Notes: generated by a model not told the origin, from the sequence alone. A stretch of DNA of 64,000 nt from Corynebacterium jeddahense (GCF_028609865.1 NZ_CP063194.1:1178001-1242000); one strand, 5' to 3'. Counted from the stretch's first letter, positions 7,642-17,278 are shown. Program-made: numbers and translations.

Positions 7642-9942
7642 ATGAGCACAACGGTGCAGGGGCCGGGGTCGGGCAGGCTGGACACGTGGCCCGAGCGGGA
7701 CCGGCTGGAAATCTCGGTGACGCCGGACGGCGAGGAGAAGGTCGTCGGCGTGAAGCCGGAGAAGGTCATCGGTACGACGGAGCGCGTGGTCATCGCGATC
7801 TCGGCGGTCATCGCCGCGCTCGGGTGGGGCGCGATCGCCCTCCACCGCGACGAGCAGATCAGCTCCGTGTGGATCGTCCTCGCCGCGATCGGCTCCTACC
7901 TCATCGGGTACACCCTCTATGCGCGGCTTATCGACTACCACGTGGTCAAGCCGCGCAACAACCGCGCGACGCCGGCGGAATACGTCGACGACGGCAAGGA
8001 CTACGTGCCCACGGACCGCCGCGTGCTCTTCGGCCACCACTTCGCCGCCATCGCCGGCGCCGGCCCGCTCGTCGGCCCGGTCATGGCCGCGCAGATGGGC
8101 TACCTGCCCGGCACGCTGTGGATCATCCTCGGCGTCATCTTCGCCGGCGCGGTGCAGGACTTCCTCGTGCTGTGGGTGTCCACCCGCCGCCGCGGGCGCT
8201 CGCTCGGGCAGATGATCAACGACGAGATCGGGCGCGTCGGCGGCATCGCCGGCATCCTCGCCACGATGGTCATCATGATCATCATCATCGCCGTGCTCGC
8301 GCTCGTGGTGGTCAACGCGCTCTCGGACTCGGTGTGGGGCGTGTTCTCCATCGCCATGACCATCCCGATCGCCCTCTTCATGGGCTGCTACACGCGCTTC
8401 TTCCGCCCCGGCAGGGTCGCGGAGGTCTCGGCCATCGGCGTCGTGCTCCTCCTCGCCGCGATCATCGGCGGCGGCTACGTCGCGGAGACGCAGTGGGGCG
8501 AGGACGTGTTCCTGCTGTCCAAGACCACGCTCGCCGTGTGCATCATCATCTACGGCATCGTCGCCGCGGTGCTGCCGGTGTGGCTGCTGCTCGCCCCGCG
8601 CGACTACCTCTCCACGTTCATGAAGATCGGCGTGATCGCCCTGCTCGCGGTGGCGATCTTCATCGACCGCCCGACGATCCAGATGCCGGCGGTGACGCAC
8701 TTCGCCCACGACGGCGGCGGCCCAGTGTTCTCCGGCTCGCTCTTCCCGTTCCTCTTCATCACCATTGCCTGCGGCGCGCTCTCCGGGTTCCACGCCCTCA
8801 TCTCGTCCGGCACGACGCCGAAGCTCATCGAGAAGGAATCGCACATGCGCATCATCGGCTACGGCTCGATGCTCGTGGAGTCCTTCGTCGCCGTCATGGC
8901 GCTCATCACCGCCGTCATCCTCGACCGCCACCTCTACTTCGCCGTGAACTCCCCGGCGGGCAAGACGGCGGGCACCGAGGAAGGCGCCGCCGACTTCGTC
9001 AACTCCCTCGGCCTGCCCGGCGACCCGATCACCGCCGCCCAGCTCGCCGAGGTGGCCAGCAACGTCGGCGAGCAGACCGTGGTCTCGCGCACCGGCGGCG
9101 CGCCGACGTTCGCCCTCGGCATGTCCGAGATCATGACCAACATCGTCGGCAACGCCGACATGCAGGCGTTCTGGTACCACTTCGCCATCATGTTTGAGGC
9201 CCTGTTCATCCTCACCACCGTCGACGCCGGCACCCGCGTCGCGCGGTTCATGATGTCCGACTCGCTCAGCCACATCCCGGGGCTCGGTAAGTTCAAGGAC
9301 CAGTCCTGGACGCTCGGCTCATGGATCTCCACCCTGCTCGTCTGCGCGCTGTGGGGCGCGATCCTGGTCATGGGCGTGACGGACCCGCTCGGCGGCATCA
9401 ACGTGCTCTTCCCGCTCTTCGGCATCGCCAACCAGCTCCTCGCCGCGATCGCGCTCACGCTTGTCACGGTCGTGGTGGTGAAGAAGGGGCTGTACAACTG
9501 GGTGTGGGTCCCCGCCGTCCCGCTCGTGTGGGACCTCGTGGTCACGCTCACCGCGAGCTGGCAGAAGATCTTCTCCTCGGACCCGGCGATCGGCTACTTC
9601 GCCCAGCACAACCGCTTCCGGGACGCGAAGTCGCAGGGGCTTACCGAGTTCGGCAGCGCCAAGACCCCCGAGGCCATCGACGCGGTGATCCGCAACACCA
9701 TGATCCAGGGCGTGCTCTCCGTCGTCTTCGCCGTGCTCGTCATCATCGTCGTCGCGGCCGCCGCGGTCACCTGCGTCAAGGCGGTGCGCATGCGGGCGGA
9801 AGGCCGAGCGATGCCCACCTCGGAGGAGCCGGACACGCCGTCGCTCCTCTTCCTGCCCCGCGGGCTCGCCCCGAGCAAGGACGAGAAGAAGGTCATGGCG
9901 GAGCTGGGCTTGCGTTTCGACGACACCTCCGGAGGCCACTAG
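7642..9942 (+). CDS. cstA: Carbon starvation protein A family transporter
   Basis: 766 residues, polytopic, with about 16-18 hydrophobic segments. The diagnostic CstA motifs are present: FGHHFAAIAGAGPLVGPVMAAQMGYLPG in the first third, GTLWIILGVIFAGAVQDF, and the C-terminal DAGTRVARFM. E. coli relatives import pyruvate and, by older reports, peptides; substrate here is inferred as pyruvate or small peptides. ATG 7642 is preceded by GGAAGGAG with ideal spacing. The small DUF466 gene follows 2 nt after the stop, the usual CstA partnership. A GlxR-like site in its leader suggests carbon-source control. Confidence 0.93.
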   Translation: MSTTVQGPGSGRLDTWPERDRLEISVTPDGEEKVVGVKPEKVIGTTERVVIAISAVIAALGWGAIALHRDEQISSVWIVLAAIGSYLIGYTLYARLIDYHVVKPRNNRATPAEYVDDGKDYVPTDRRVLFGHHFAAIAGAGPLVGPVMAAQMGYLPGTLWIILGVIFAGAVQDFLVLWVSTRRRGRSLGQMINDEIGRVGGIAGILATMVIMIIIIAVLALVVVNALSDSVWGVFSIAMTIPIALFMGCYTRFFRPGRVAEVSAIGVVLLLAAIIGGGYVAETQWGEDVFLLSKTTLAVCIIIYGIVAAVLPVWLLLAPRDYLSTFMKIGVIALLAVAIFIDRPTIQMPAVTHFAHDGGGPVFSGSLFPFLFITIACGALSGFHALISSGTTPKLIEKESHMRIIGYGSMLVESFVAVMALITAVILDRHLYFAVNSPAGKTAGTEEGAADFVNSLGLPGDPITAAQLAEVASNVGEQTVVSRTGGAPTFALGMSEIMTNIVGNADMQAFWYHFAIMFEALFILTTVDAGTRVARFMMSDSLSHIPGLGKFKDQSWTLGSWISTLLVCALWGAILVMGVTDPLGGINVLFPLFGIANQLLAAIALTLVTVVVVKKGLYNWVWVPAVPLVWDLVVTLTASWQKIFSSDPAIGYFAQHNRFRDAKSQGLTEFGSAKTPEAIDAVIRNTMIQGVLSVVFAVLVIIVVAAAAVTCVKAVRMRAEGRAMPTSEEPDTPSLLFLPRGLAPSKDEKKVMAELGLRFDDTSGGH

Positions 9943-9944
9943 CC

Positions 9945-10139
9945 GTGTCCCGCCCGCTGCACCGCGCCGGGAGCGCCGTGGTCTGGTACGTCAAGGAGCT
10001 CATGGGCGACAACGAATACGCTAAGTACTGCTCCCACCTTGCGCGCCGCCACCCGGGAGAGACCCCAGTCTCCGAGCGGGAGTACTGGCGGCAGCGCTGG
10101 GAGCGAGAATCGAACAACCCGCAGGGCCGCTGCTGCTAG
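9945..10139 (+). CDS. YbdD/YjiX (DUF466) small CstA-associated protein
   Basis: 64 residues read directly from GTG 9945 to TAG 10139, with GGAGG (9931-9935) upstream and only 2 nt after the cstA stop. The family signature is clear: [17 protein letters not shown], then [12 protein letters not shown] and a terminal GRCC. DUF466 proteins almost always sit behind cstA/btsT transporters and probably modulate them; the mechanism is unknown. In some bacteria one of the last cysteines is a selenocysteine, but here both are TGC. Confidence 0.88.
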   Translation: MSRPLHRAGSAVVWYVKELMGDNEYAKYCSHLARRHPGETPVSEREYWRQRWERESNNPQGRCC

Positions 10140-10182
10140 CGGCCCCGGGGCTACACACATGCCAGGAAGGACAGTGGACGCG

Positions 10183-11199
10183 ATGAAGATCGCTGTGATC
10201 GCAGGCGACGGAATTGGCGAAGAGGTCATGGCGGAGGGCCTGAAGGTTCTCCGCGCCGTGCGCGACGACGTGGAGACGACGGAGTACGACCTCGGCGCGA
10301 GGCGCTACCTGCGCAACCGCGAGACGCTTACCGACGCAGACCTGGAGAGCCTGAAACAGCACGACGCCATCCTCCTCGGCGCGGTCGGCGACCCGGAGCG
10401 CGTCCCGGCGGGCGTGCTCGAGCGCGGGCTGCTCCTGCCGCTGCGGTTCAAGCTCGACCACTACGTCAACCTGCGCCCGTCGCGGCTCTACCCGTCGTCG
10501 ACGAGCCCGCTCGCGAACCCGGGCGACATCGACTTCGTCGTCGTGCGCGAGGGCACCGAGGGCCTCTACGCCGGTAACGGCGGCACGCTGCGTCAGGGCA
10601 CCGTGCACGAGGTCGCCTCCGAGGTGTCCCAGAACACCTACTTCGGCGCCGAGCGCGTGGCGCGCTACGCGTTCGAGCTGGCGATGACGCGGCGCAAGAA
10701 GCTCACCCTCGTGCACAAGACGAACGTCCTCGTCAACGCCGGCGGCCTGTGGCAGCGCGTGGTCGACGAGCTTGCCGCCGAGTTCCCCGAGGTCGAGGTG
10801 GGCTACAACCATATCGACGCCGCGACGATCTACATGGTGCAGGACCCGGCACGCTACGACGTCATCCTCACCGACAACCTCTTCGGCGACATCCTCACCG
10901 ACCTCGCGGGCGCGGTCACCGGCGGCGTGGGCCAGGCGTGCTCCGGCAACATCAACGCCGCCCGCGAGTTCCCGTCGATGTTCGAGCCGGTCCACGGTTC
11001 CGCGCCGGACATCGCGGGGCAGGGCGTCGCCGACCCGACCGCGATGATCCTCTCGGTGGCCATGATGCTGCGTTTCCTCGGCGACGACGCGAACGCCGAC
11101 CGCATCGAAGCGGCGGTGGAGCGCGACGTCGCCGACCGCGGTGACGCGCCGGTACGCACCGCCGAGGTGGGTGACAGGATCGCCGCCGCGCTCGCGTAG
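10183..11199 (+). CDS. leuB: 3-isopropylmalate dehydrogenase
   Basis: 338 residues. It oxidatively decarboxylates 3-isopropylmalate with NAD+ in leucine synthesis. It starts [20 protein letters not shown] and carries VVREGTEG, the substrate-binding [12 protein letters not shown] and the metal/NAD segment [19 protein letters not shown]; close to the corynebacterial LeuB in length and sequence. ATG 10183 is chosen because AGGAAGG lies about 12 nt upstream; GTG 10174 and ATG 10159 are alternatives. It follows the DUF466 gene by 43 nt. No LtbR-like operator is visible directly upstream, unlike at leuC. Confidence 0.96.
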   Translation: MKIAVIAGDGIGEEVMAEGLKVLRAVRDDVETTEYDLGARRYLRNRETLTDADLESLKQHDAILLGAVGDPERVPAGVLERGLLLPLRFKLDHYVNLRPSRLYPSSTSPLANPGDIDFVVVREGTEGLYAGNGGTLRQGTVHEVASEVSQNTYFGAERVARYAFELAMTRRKKLTLVHKTNVLVNAGGLWQRVVDELAAEFPEVEVGYNHIDAATIYMVQDPARYDVILTDNLFGDILTDLAGAVTGGVGQACSGNINAAREFPSMFEPVHGSAPDIAGQGVADPTAMILSVAMMLRFLGDDANADRIEAAVERDVADRGDAPVRTAEVGDRIAAALA

Positions 11200-11209
11200 G
11201 GTGGTGCGC

Positions 11210-12706
11210 ATGTCTGTGACCCGCACCTCCGTCGCCGTCCTTAGCGCCTCGGCGCTCCTGCTCGCCGGCTGTGGCTCAGACAGCTCAGACGGCTCGGACG
11301 GCTCAGTCGGCGGGGTCGTCGACGCCGTCAAGCCCGGCAAGAGCAAGCTGAAGACCGACGGCGACGAGGTCATCCAGGACGCCGACGGCTCCGGCGCCGA
11401 GGTGTCGCAGCGCTTCTTCGACTCCTCCGACACGGTCGTCGTTGCCGCGAAGGAGCGCGACCAGCAGCTCAAAGCCGCGGCGCTCGCGGTGAAGCTGGGT
11501 GCGCCGATGCTCACGCGTGTCGACGGCACCGATGCGGCCGTTGACGCGGAAATCGAGCGACTCGGCGCGAAGCGCGTGATCAACGTGCCGGGCGACGACG
11601 CGGAGATCGGGTCGACTGAGCCCGTCGCCTCCGCGGAAAAATCCGGGGACGTCGCGGCGATCGCGGCGGTGGACCCGGGCAACCCGCGCGACCTGGAGAT
11701 GCCGCCGGTGTTCGCCACGGCGCTGTCGTCGCGGGCGTCCGTCGCCACGGCGCGCGCGGCCGGCGCCGACGTGCAGGTGCTTGCGGCGGCGGACCCGCGG
11801 GCGACGTCGCAAAGCATGCGCGACGTCACGGAGCAGGATGCCCTCGCGCTCGGCCGCCAGTGGGGCTCGACCGACAACTTCCGCGAGCGCGCGGCGCTGG
11901 CGGGCAACGGCGAGCTGCCGGGCGGCGGCGGGCTGGTGTTCCCGGGGCGGCGCATGGTCGCGCTCTACGGCCACCCGTACGGCCCGGACCTCGGTGTGCT
12001 GGGCGAGCAGGACCCGGCGGCGTCCGTGGAGCTGGCGAAGAAGTTCGCCGCCGAGTACCAGCCGCTCGACGACCAGCCGATCGTCCCCGCGTTCGAGGTC
12101 ATCGCCTCGGTGGCGTCCGAGTTCCCGGGCGACGACGGCAACTTCTCCAACGAGACGCCGGCGGAGGACCTCGTGCCCTACGTCGACGCGATCGTGAACG
12201 CGGGCGGCTACGCGGTGATCGACCTCCAGCCGGGGCAGGGCAACTTCCTGCAGCAGGCGAAGCTCTACGAGGACCTGCTCAAGCGGCCGAACGTGGGGCT
12301 CGCGCTCGACGCGGAGTGGAAGCTCAACCCGGGGGAGGCGCCGCTGTCGCGCATCGGCAGCGCGTCCGCGGCGGAGATCAACGAGGTCGCGGACTGGCTC
12401 GCCGCCCTCGTGCGCGACAACCACCTGCCGCAAAAGGCGATGGTGCTCCACCAGTTCAACTCCTCGATGTTCCCGGACCGCGAGAACATCGTCACCGGCC
12501 AGCCCGAGCTCGCCTGGGTGCTCCACGCGGACGGGCACGGCACGCCGGAGCTGAAGTTCGAGACCTGGAACGTGCTGCGCGAGGGCCTCGATCCGAACTT
12601 CTTCATGGCGTGGAAGAACTTCTTCGACGAGGACTCGCCGATGTTTACCCCGCAGCAGACGTACGCGGACGTGAACCCGCGACCCTGGTTTGTGAGCTAC
12701 CAGTAA
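11210..12706 (+). CDS. Lipoprotein with cell-wall-binding-repeat-2-like region and extra C-terminal domain
   Basis: 498 residues with a classic lipobox LLLAGC (residues 16-21) and a Ser/Asp/Gly-rich linker, so anchored outside the membrane. Residues about 60-240 parallel the lipoprotein at 5635-6507 (SDTVVVAAKERDQQLKAAALAVKLGAPML; PPVFATALSSRASVATARA). The C-terminal 260 residues contain MVALYGHPYGPDLGVLGE, YAVIDLQPGQ, LALDAEWKL and KAMVLHQFN. These beta-strand ends with acidic residues suggest a TIM-barrel, perhaps glycoside-hydrolase-like, fold. That fold call is inference. ATG 11210 lies 7 nt after TAGGGT, which overlaps the leuB stop, so it may have its own leaderless promoter. Confidence 0.75.
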   Translation: MSVTRTSVAVLSASALLLAGCGSDSSDGSDGSVGGVVDAVKPGKSKLKTDGDEVIQDADGSGAEVSQRFFDSSDTVVVAAKERDQQLKAAALAVKLGAPMLTRVDGTDAAVDAEIERLGAKRVINVPGDDAEIGSTEPVASAEKSGDVAAIAAVDPGNPRDLEMPPVFATALSSRASVATARAAGADVQVLAAADPRATSQSMRDVTEQDALALGRQWGSTDNFRERAALAGNGELPGGGGLVFPGRRMVALYGHPYGPDLGVLGEQDPAASVELAKKFAAEYQPLDDQPIVPAFEVIASVASEFPGDDGNFSNETPAEDLVPYVDAIVNAGGYAVIDLQPGQGNFLQQAKLYEDLLKRPNVGLALDAEWKLNPGEAPLSRIGSASAAEINEVADWLAALVRDNHLPQKAMVLHQFNSSMFPDRENIVTGQPELAWVLHADGHGTPELKFETWNVLREGLDPNFFMAWKNFFDEDSPMFTPQQTYADVNPRPWFVSYQ

Positions 12707-12747
12707 AAACGCCGAAAATGTGCCCCGGGCCACGATAGGCTCGGGGC

Positions 12748-14625
12748 ATGAGCGTTGAACTGGAGGAAATCACCCGCTTCCTCGCCCAGCACGAGCCGTT
12801 TTCCACGCTGCCCGAGGACACCCTGCGCGCCCTGCCCGCATCCATGGGCATCACGTACGTGCGCCGCGGCGAGACCGTCGTCGCCGTGGGCGAGTCGAAC
12901 GACACGCTCTACATCATCCGCTCGGGCGCCGTCGACGTCGTCAGCGCGGACGACATGCTGCTCGACCGCCGCGAGGCGGGGCTGAACTTCGGCTACTCCA
13001 CGCTTGTGGGCGAGCGCGAGTCGCGCTACCTCATGCAGGCGGTGGAGGACAGCGTCCTGCTCATGCTCCCGCGCGAGGCGTTCGCAGGGCTGCTCGCGGA
13101 GTTTCCGGACCTCGGCCGGTTCTTCCAAACCGCGTCGCGCCGCGTGCAGGCCGCGGCGGAGGAGATCCGCGACCACGGAGCGGCAGACGTGCTGCGCACG
13201 CCGGTGCGCGACCTCTTCGTCGGCCGCCGGGCCGCGACGCAGCCGGCCACCGTCTCCATCGCCCGGGCCGCGGAGGCGATGGGTGAATACGGGGTGAGCT
13301 GCCTCATCCTCACCAGCGACCAAGGCGAGCGGGGCGGCATCGCCGGCATTGTCACGGACCACGACATGCGCGCCCGGGTGGTGGCCCGGCAGCTCGATCC
13401 GGCGCGCCCCGTGGCGGAGGTGATGACGGCGCCGGTGCGCACGATCGGCCCCGACGCGCTCGTCATCGAGGCGATGCTCACGATGGGCGAGATCGGCGTG
13501 CACCACCTGCCCGTGGTGGGGTCAGACGGCATCGCCGGGGTGCTCGACGCCGCCGACATCATGCGCCAGCTGCAGACGGACCCGATCTACCTGACCACGC
13601 AGGTGCAGCACAGCTCGCTCGACGAGCTTGAGGGAGCGTACGTGGACGCGGCGCGCGCGGCGGGGCGGTTCTTCGAGCGCGGGGCGTCGGCGGGGGAGAC
13701 GCAGCGGTTCTCCACCTCCGTCGCGGACGCGGTGGCGCGGCGGCTGGGCACCTTGGCCGTCGAGAAGCTTGGGCCTCCGCCGGTGCCGTTCGCGTTCGTC
13801 GCGGTGGGCTCCCAGGCGCGCGGCGAGATGGGGCCGGCCTCGGACCAGGACAACGCGCTCGTCCTCGGCGACGGCTTCGACCCCGCGGCGCACGGCGCGT
13901 ACTTCGCCGCGCTCGCCGAGTTCGTCTGCGCCGGCCTCGCCGGGGCCGGCCAGGCGCTGTGTCCCGGGAACATGATGGCCTCGAACCCGGAGTGGCGCAT
14001 GACGGAGTCGCAGTGGGAGCGCACGTTCCACGGCTGGGTCACCGCGCCCGTGCCGGACGCGCTGCTGCACGCGCAGGTGTTCTTCGACTTCCGCGCGGTT
14101 TTCGGCGCGGGCGATGGCTGGGAGGGGCTCGCCGAGCGCGTGCGCGCCACGGCGCTGTCCTCGGCCCACGGCTCCGCGCGCCTGCACGTCCACCTCGCCG
14201 CGCTGGCGACGTTCCGCGAGCCGCCCGTCGGGTTCTTCCGCGGCCTCGTGGTCGAGCGCAGCGGCGAGTACGCGAACACGCTGGATATCAAGCGTGGCGG
14301 CACGGCGGCGGTGGTGCAGATGGCGCGGCTCTACGCCATCGCCGCCGGCGTCGATGCGACCGACACCGCCAGCCGCCTGCGCGCGGCGGCGGGGCAGTCG
14401 GTCTCCGCGCAGGGCGCCGCGGACCTCCTCGACGCGTACGAGTACCTCAGCGACCTCGCCATGCGGCACCAGGTGCAGCAGCTGCGCGCCGGCGAGCGGC
14501 CGGACTACCACATCGACCCGAAGCGGCTGCCCGAGCGCGACCGCGCGGCGCTGCGCGACGCGTTCGGCGTGATCAAATCCCAGCAGGCGGCGCTCGCGCA
14601 GAAGTACCAGACGAGGGCGGTGTGA
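12748..14625 (+). CDS. cNMP-binding/CBS/DUF294 nucleotidyltransferase-like protein
   Basis: 625 residues in four parts: a cyclic-nucleotide-binding-like domain (about 1-140), two CBS domains (about 150-280, with GIVTDHDMR and VHHLPVVGSDGIAGVLDAAD), a DUF294 nucleotidyltransferase core, and a substrate-binding helical domain. The core shows GSQARGEMGPASDQDNALV, the GSxxR...DxD signature of Pol-beta-type transferases. It probably senses an adenine nucleotide and modifies a protein; the target is unknown. The gene pairs with a DnaQ-like exonuclease that starts one base after its stop, a pairing seen widely in bacteria. ATG 12748 lies 6 nt after TAGGCT (leaderless). Confidence 0.85.
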   Translation: MSVELEEITRFLAQHEPFSTLPEDTLRALPASMGITYVRRGETVVAVGESNDTLYIIRSGAVDVVSADDMLLDRREAGLNFGYSTLVGERESRYLMQAVEDSVLLMLPREAFAGLLAEFPDLGRFFQTASRRVQAAAEEIRDHGAADVLRTPVRDLFVGRRAATQPATVSIARAAEAMGEYGVSCLILTSDQGERGGIAGIVTDHDMRARVVARQLDPARPVAEVMTAPVRTIGPDALVIEAMLTMGEIGVHHLPVVGSDGIAGVLDAADIMRQLQTDPIYLTTQVQHSSLDELEGAYVDAARAAGRFFERGASAGETQRFSTSVADAVARRLGTLAVEKLGPPPVPFAFVAVGSQARGEMGPASDQDNALVLGDGFDPAAHGAYFAALAEFVCAGLAGAGQALCPGNMMASNPEWRMTESQWERTFHGWVTAPVPDALLHAQVFFDFRAVFGAGDGWEGLAERVRATALSSAHGSARLHVHLAALATFREPPVGFFRGLVVERSGEYANTLDIKRGGTAAVVQMARLYAIAAGVDATDTASRLRAAAGQSVSAQGAADLLDAYEYLSDLAMRHQVQQLRAGERPDYHIDPKRLPERDRAALRDAFGVIKSQQAALAQKYQTRAV

Positions 14626-14626
14626 C

Positions 14627-15187
14627 GTGTTGTTCGGCCCGAAGAAGCGCCCGCTTATCGACGGTGCCCTGCTCGCCGTGGACGTCGAGACGACCGGCCT
14701 CAAGCCCGAGCGCGCGCAGCTCGTCTCCGTCGGCTGGGTGCCGGTCGATGGCCGAGTGATCGACCTCTCCGGCGCGGAGTACTTTGTCGCCGCCGGGGCA
14801 CAGGTCGGGGAGTCCGCGACGCTGCACGGGGTGACGGACGACGACGTCGCCCGGCTGGGGCGCGACCCCGCGGACATCCTCGACGCGTTCCTCGCCGCGC
14901 TCGAAGGGCGCAAGCTGCTCGCGCACTTCGCGCAGATGGAGCTGGGCTTCCTGGGCACGCTGCACAAGGACGTGCGGGGGACGCCGTGGGCGCTGCACGG
15001 CAGCGAGGTGGTGGACACCTTCGCGCTCGAGCGGCGCCACATGGAGCGCATGGGCACGTACCCGCGCGGCGAGGACCTGCGCCTGGCCCGGGTACGGCAG
15101 CGCTACGGGCTGCCCGCCTACGGCAACCACAACGCGCTCACAGACGCGATTGCGTGCGCCGAGCTCTACCTCGCGCTCACGAGCTGA
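14627..15187 (+). CDS. DnaQ-type 3'-5' exonuclease
   Basis: 186 residues with the DEDD exonuclease motifs: Exo I AVDVETTGLKP (D19 and E21 by count), Exo II LLAHFAQMELGFL, and Exo III YGNHNALTDAIACAELYL (H..D). It is a single-domain enzyme like the epsilon proofreading subunit but short, likely a solitary repair or RNA/DNA exonuclease. The GTG start (14627) follows the preceding TGA by one base, so it is translationally coupled to the CBS/DUF294 protein and may share its nucleotide-linked role. Confidence 0.85.
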   Translation: MLFGPKKRPLIDGALLAVDVETTGLKPERAQLVSVGWVPVDGRVIDLSGAEYFVAAGAQVGESATLHGVTDDDVARLGRDPADILDAFLAALEGRKLLAHFAQMELGFLGTLHKDVRGTPWALHGSEVVDTFALERRHMERMGTYPRGEDLRLARVRQRYGLPAYGNHNALTDAIACAELYLALTS

Positions 15188-15227
15188 CGAGGCGCCACTG
15201 CGGGGCCGCGGTTGTATGCTCGGTCAC

Positions 15228-16019
15228 ATGCGTTTTGGACGAATTGCAACCCCAGAAGGAATGACGTTCGCCGTCATCGACGACGAGGGCGCCACCGCGA
15301 AAGTCATCGCCGGCACGCCGTTCACGGAGCCCGAGTACACGGGCAAGGAATACCCGCTTGAGCAGGTGCGCCTGCTCGCCCCGACGCTGCCGTCGAAGAT
15401 CGTCGCCGTCGGCCGCAACTACGCGGACCACGTCGCCGAGGTGTTCCAGAAGTCGGCGGAGCACCTGCCGCCGACCATCTTTATCAAGCCGTCCACCGCG
15501 GTGATCGGGCCGGACGCGGCGATCAAGATCCCGGAGTTTGCCACCCGCGTCGAGTTCGAGGGCGAACTCGCGCTCGTCGTCGGCGTGCCGTGCAAGAACG
15601 TCAAGGCTGAGGACTGGAAGTCAGTCATCCGCGGCGTGACCATCATCAACGACGTCTCCTCGCGCGACCTGCAGTTCGCGGACGGCCAGTGGGCCCGCGC
15701 GAAGGGCATGGACACGTTCGGCCCGCTCGGCCCGTGGATTGAGACCGACCTGGAGAAGTTCGACTTCGCCAACCTGCCCATCAAGGCGCACCACACCCAC
15801 GACGGGGTACGGGAGACGAAGCAGGACTCGAACTCGAACCAGATGATCAAGTCCGTCGGAGAGATGGTCGAGTGGGTCTCCCAGTCGTTCACCCTGCTGC
15901 CGGGCGACGTCATCGCCACCGGTTCGCCGGCCGGCACGGCGGAGATGGTGCCGGGCGACACCATCGAGGTGGAGATCCCCGGCATCGGCACCCTGCGCAA
16001 CTCGGTCGAGCGCGCCTAA
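15228..16019 (+). CDS. Fumarylacetoacetate hydrolase family protein, oxaloacetate decarboxylase candidate
   Basis: 263 residues of the FAH superfamily. Motifs: VGRNYADHVAE (lid and substrate region), PTIFIKPSTAVIGP, the metal ligands VEFEGELALVVG and NDVSSRDLQF, and TGSPAGTAEMVPGD near the C-terminus. C. glutamicum Cg1458, a member of this family located between leuB and gltX, is a characterised Mg/Mn-dependent oxaloacetate decarboxylase. Position and sequence here agree with that orthologue, though other FAH activities (acylpyruvase, fumarylpyruvase) cannot be excluded. ATG 15228 lies 7 nt after TATGCT (leaderless). Convergent with the isochorismate synthase gene, 5 nt apart. Confidence 0.85.
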   Translation: MRFGRIATPEGMTFAVIDDEGATAKVIAGTPFTEPEYTGKEYPLEQVRLLAPTLPSKIVAVGRNYADHVAEVFQKSAEHLPPTIFIKPSTAVIGPDAAIKIPEFATRVEFEGELALVVGVPCKNVKAEDWKSVIRGVTIINDVSSRDLQFADGQWARAKGMDTFGPLGPWIETDLEKFDFANLPIKAHHTHDGVRETKQDSNSNQMIKSVGEMVEWVSQSFTLLPGDVIATGSPAGTAEMVPGDTIEVEIPGIGTLRNSVERA

Positions 16020-16024
16020 CGCCG

Positions 16025-17194
16025 CTACAAGCCCAGCGCGCGCATGATGGTGCGCAGCTTCGCCGTGGTTTCGTCAAGCTCCGCCTGCGGGTCCGAGTCG
16101 GCGGTGAGCCCGCCGCCGGCCCAGGCGCGGGCGCGGGTGCCGTCGCCGTTGACCTCGGCGCAGCGGATGGCCACCATGTACTCGCCGTCGCCGGCGGCGT
16201 CGGTGTACCCGACGGCCCCGGCGTAGAACCCGCGGTCCGACTCGGCGGTGGTGATGAGCGCCTCGGCTGCTGCCTGCGGGGTGCCGCACACCGCGGGGGT
16301 GGGGTAGAGGCGCAGCGCGAGGTCGAGCGCCGTCGGGGCGGGGTCTTTGAGCACGCCCTCGATGGGCGTGGCCAGGTGCCACATCTCGCTCGTCTTCTCT
16401 AGGACGGGGCGCTCGGGGATGCGCAGCTCGTTGCACAGCGGCGCGAGCACGCCGCGGATGTGCTCGACGACGAAGCGGTGTTCGTCGAGATCCTTCTGCG
16501 AATCCTGCAGCCCGGCCGCCGCGGCGCGGTCGGCCGCCGGGTCGTCCCGGTAGCGCGGCGCCGAACCGGCGAGCGGGAAGGACCGGACCCGGTTGCCCCG
16601 GCGGCGCACGAGCACCTCGGGGGAGGAGCCGACGAGGAAATGCCCGCGCCTGCCGGCGGGGGTGAGCTCGGCGATGAACCCGTCGCGGGTGGCGGACAGG
16701 TCGATGAGGCGGGCCGCGACGAGGCGCGGGTCGACGGGCGGGTCGAAAGCGATGTCGACGGCGCGCGCGAGGACCACTTTGTCCAGGATCGACCCCTGGA
16801 TCGTCGAGACGGCGGCCTCAACGCGGCGCAGATGCTCGGCGGGGGACGGGTCGACGTCGACAAGCGAGGCGTGCAGGCGCGACCCTACACCGACGCGGTA
16901 GTAGGGGTGCGGCTCAAGCGGGCCCGGCTCGCGCACGATGCGCTCGGGGACGGTGAGCGCGGCGGGGCAGTGCTGGTCGAAGGGGAGTGCGCCGACAACC
17001 ATCTCCACCTCGCCGCGCTCGATCGCCTCGACGGCCTCCCAAGCGTCGGTGAACGTGCCGCGCGCGCCCTGGGTGCGCACCGAGCCGTCCCCGCGGGAGA
17101 GCAGGAAGTCCGGCGCCGACGCGGGGCGGCCGGAGTGCGAAGCGGGATCCGGGTTGCTATCCGGGGAGGAGTCTGGTTCGGGCGACGATGACAT
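16025..17194 (-). CDS. Isochorismate synthase (MenF/EntC type)
   Basis: 389 residues of the chorismate-binding superfamily. It converts chorismate to isochorismate for menaquinone or catecholate synthesis. The core motifs occur in the second half: KVVLARAVDIAF, GSSPEVLVRRRG, RSFPLAGSAPR, KDLDEHRFVVEHI, LHPTPAVCG-like YPTPAVCGTP, and the Mg site ESDRGFYAGAVGY. The first 40 residues are Ser/Pro/Asp-rich and probably disordered. ATG 17194 lies 8 nt after TAAAGT on the minus strand (leaderless); an upstream in-frame ATG at 17242 is not supported. No other men or ent gene is adjacent, so the pathway cannot be told from context. Confidence 0.88.
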   Translation of the reverse strand: MSSSPEPDSSPDSNPDPASHSGRPASAPDFLLSRGDGSVRTQGARGTFTDAWEAVEAIERGEVEMVVGALPFDQHCPAALTVPERIVREPGPLEPHPYYRVGVGSRLHASLVDVDPSPAEHLRRVEAAVSTIQGSILDKVVLARAVDIAFDPPVDPRLVAARLIDLSATRDGFIAELTPAGRRGHFLVGSSPEVLVRRRGNRVRSFPLAGSAPRYRDDPAADRAAAAGLQDSQKDLDEHRFVVEHIRGVLAPLCNELRIPERPVLEKTSEMWHLATPIEGVLKDPAPTALDLALRLYPTPAVCGTPQAAAEALITTAESDRGFYAGAVGYTDAAGDGEYMVAIRCAEVNGDGTRARAWAGGGLTADSDPQAELDETTAKLRTIMRALGL

Positions 17195-17278
17195 GGGGCA
17201 ACACTTTATCGCCAACGCGCTTGGGACACGCTGCCGGTCCACTTGCCGGTGTATACCACTGGGTTTATTGTTGCCTGT

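Noticed and set aside
9945..10139. Possible selenocysteine codon in the CstA-associated small protein
   Set aside because: Both terminal cysteine codons are TGC; the frame ends at a normal TAG.
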